The notes below the pieces were generated by a model, which made no database searches, was not told the origin of the DNA, and saw only the letters and a program-made list of their open reading frames with translations. This document shows, one piece after another, positions 63,970-64,000 of a DNA stretch of 64,000 bases. Position numbers and translations under genes: made by a program. The stretch is from Microglena sp. YARC (lineage: Eukaryota > Chlorophyta > Chlorophyceae > Chlamydomonadales > Chlamydomonadaceae), in contig CM039463.1 in NCBI GenBank assembly GCA_022414725.1, forward strand, positions 54,791,774-54,855,773. The letters are read 5' to 3'. Position 1 is the first letter of the stretch. Each line of letters opens with the position of its first letter.

Positions 63970-63985
63970 CTGTGTGGGAGGTTGG
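63829..63985. repeat. Tandem ~50-bp duplication including the possible microexon
   Basis: CTGGTATTAGCATACATGGA... and CTGGTATTGGCATACCTGGA... are about 84% identical over some 50 bases, each ending GACCTGTGTGGGAG. Confidence 0.75.
63947..63969 (-). other. Possible 23-nt microexon
   Basis: On the minus strand CCCACACAG precedes GTCTGCCTCC...AATCCAG, followed by GTATGCC. This gives an acceptor and donor 23 bases apart. A diverged copy at 63858-63880 has lost the donor. There is no independent proof that it is an exon. Confidence 0.3.
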
Positions 63986-64000
63986 CAACAGTCCACGATA

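Overview
The window is eukaryotic nuclear DNA. It has spliced coding exons with GT-AG introns, three classes of retrotransposon, and many simple repeats. A Dualen/RandI-type non-LTR element (a family first described from Chlamydomonas) and intron-rich, microsatellite-loaded gene structure suggest a chlorophyte green alga. I cannot name the species, and that assignment is inference.

From 1 to about 43.8 kb the window is almost entirely nested transposable elements. The commonest is a non-LTR family called LINE-A here. A nearly complete copy lies at 1011-9272: a Ser/Ala-rich ORF1 with a RING-H2 finger, then ORF2 overlapping ORF1 by ATGA, with apurinic endonuclease, reverse transcriptase, a zf-RVT-like zinc knuckle and an Asp-Pro-rich tail. 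5'-truncated copies occur at 11779-15042, 16913-19130, 20736-21479, 36561-37232 and 42898-43775. LINE-B is a relative seen only as 3' ends. Both families end in a short stem-loop followed by poly(A), and the two stems differ by compensating bases. Many insertions are only this tail, and they interrupt other elements. A chromodomain-containing Ty3/gypsy integrase is split in frame by a LINE-A copy. A Dualen-like element occupies about 22.85-32.37 kb with cysteine protease, AP endonuclease, reverse transcriptase, RNase H and restriction-like endonuclease remnants. A young Copia element with near-identical LTRs and an ACAAA target duplication lies at 37749-42836, inside a LINE-A tail.

From about 44.3 kb to the right edge lies part of one minus-strand gene. 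Exons with matching splice phases encode WD40 blades followed by the start of a helical-repeat (TPR-like) region. The order resembles Gemin5, the SMN-complex snRNA-binding protein. The 5' end lies beyond the right edge. Downstream exons are not visible; they lie beyond the transposon block or are lost. Introns hold minisatellites, kilobase GGT/GAT tracts, (TTG)n, (CCRA)n, LINE tails, an hAT-type MITE and a 46-bp inverted-repeat element.

The most unusual pattern is that several introns carry duplicated, decayed copies of the neighbouring exon edge. In one case a 28-bp minisatellite of about 24 units repeats the 5' splice site of the adjacent exon. Other candidates for novelty are the RING-H2 finger (with a possible SUMO-interacting motif) in a LINE ORF1, the covarying 3' hairpin, and an extra unassigned domain between the RT and RNase H of the Dualen-like element.
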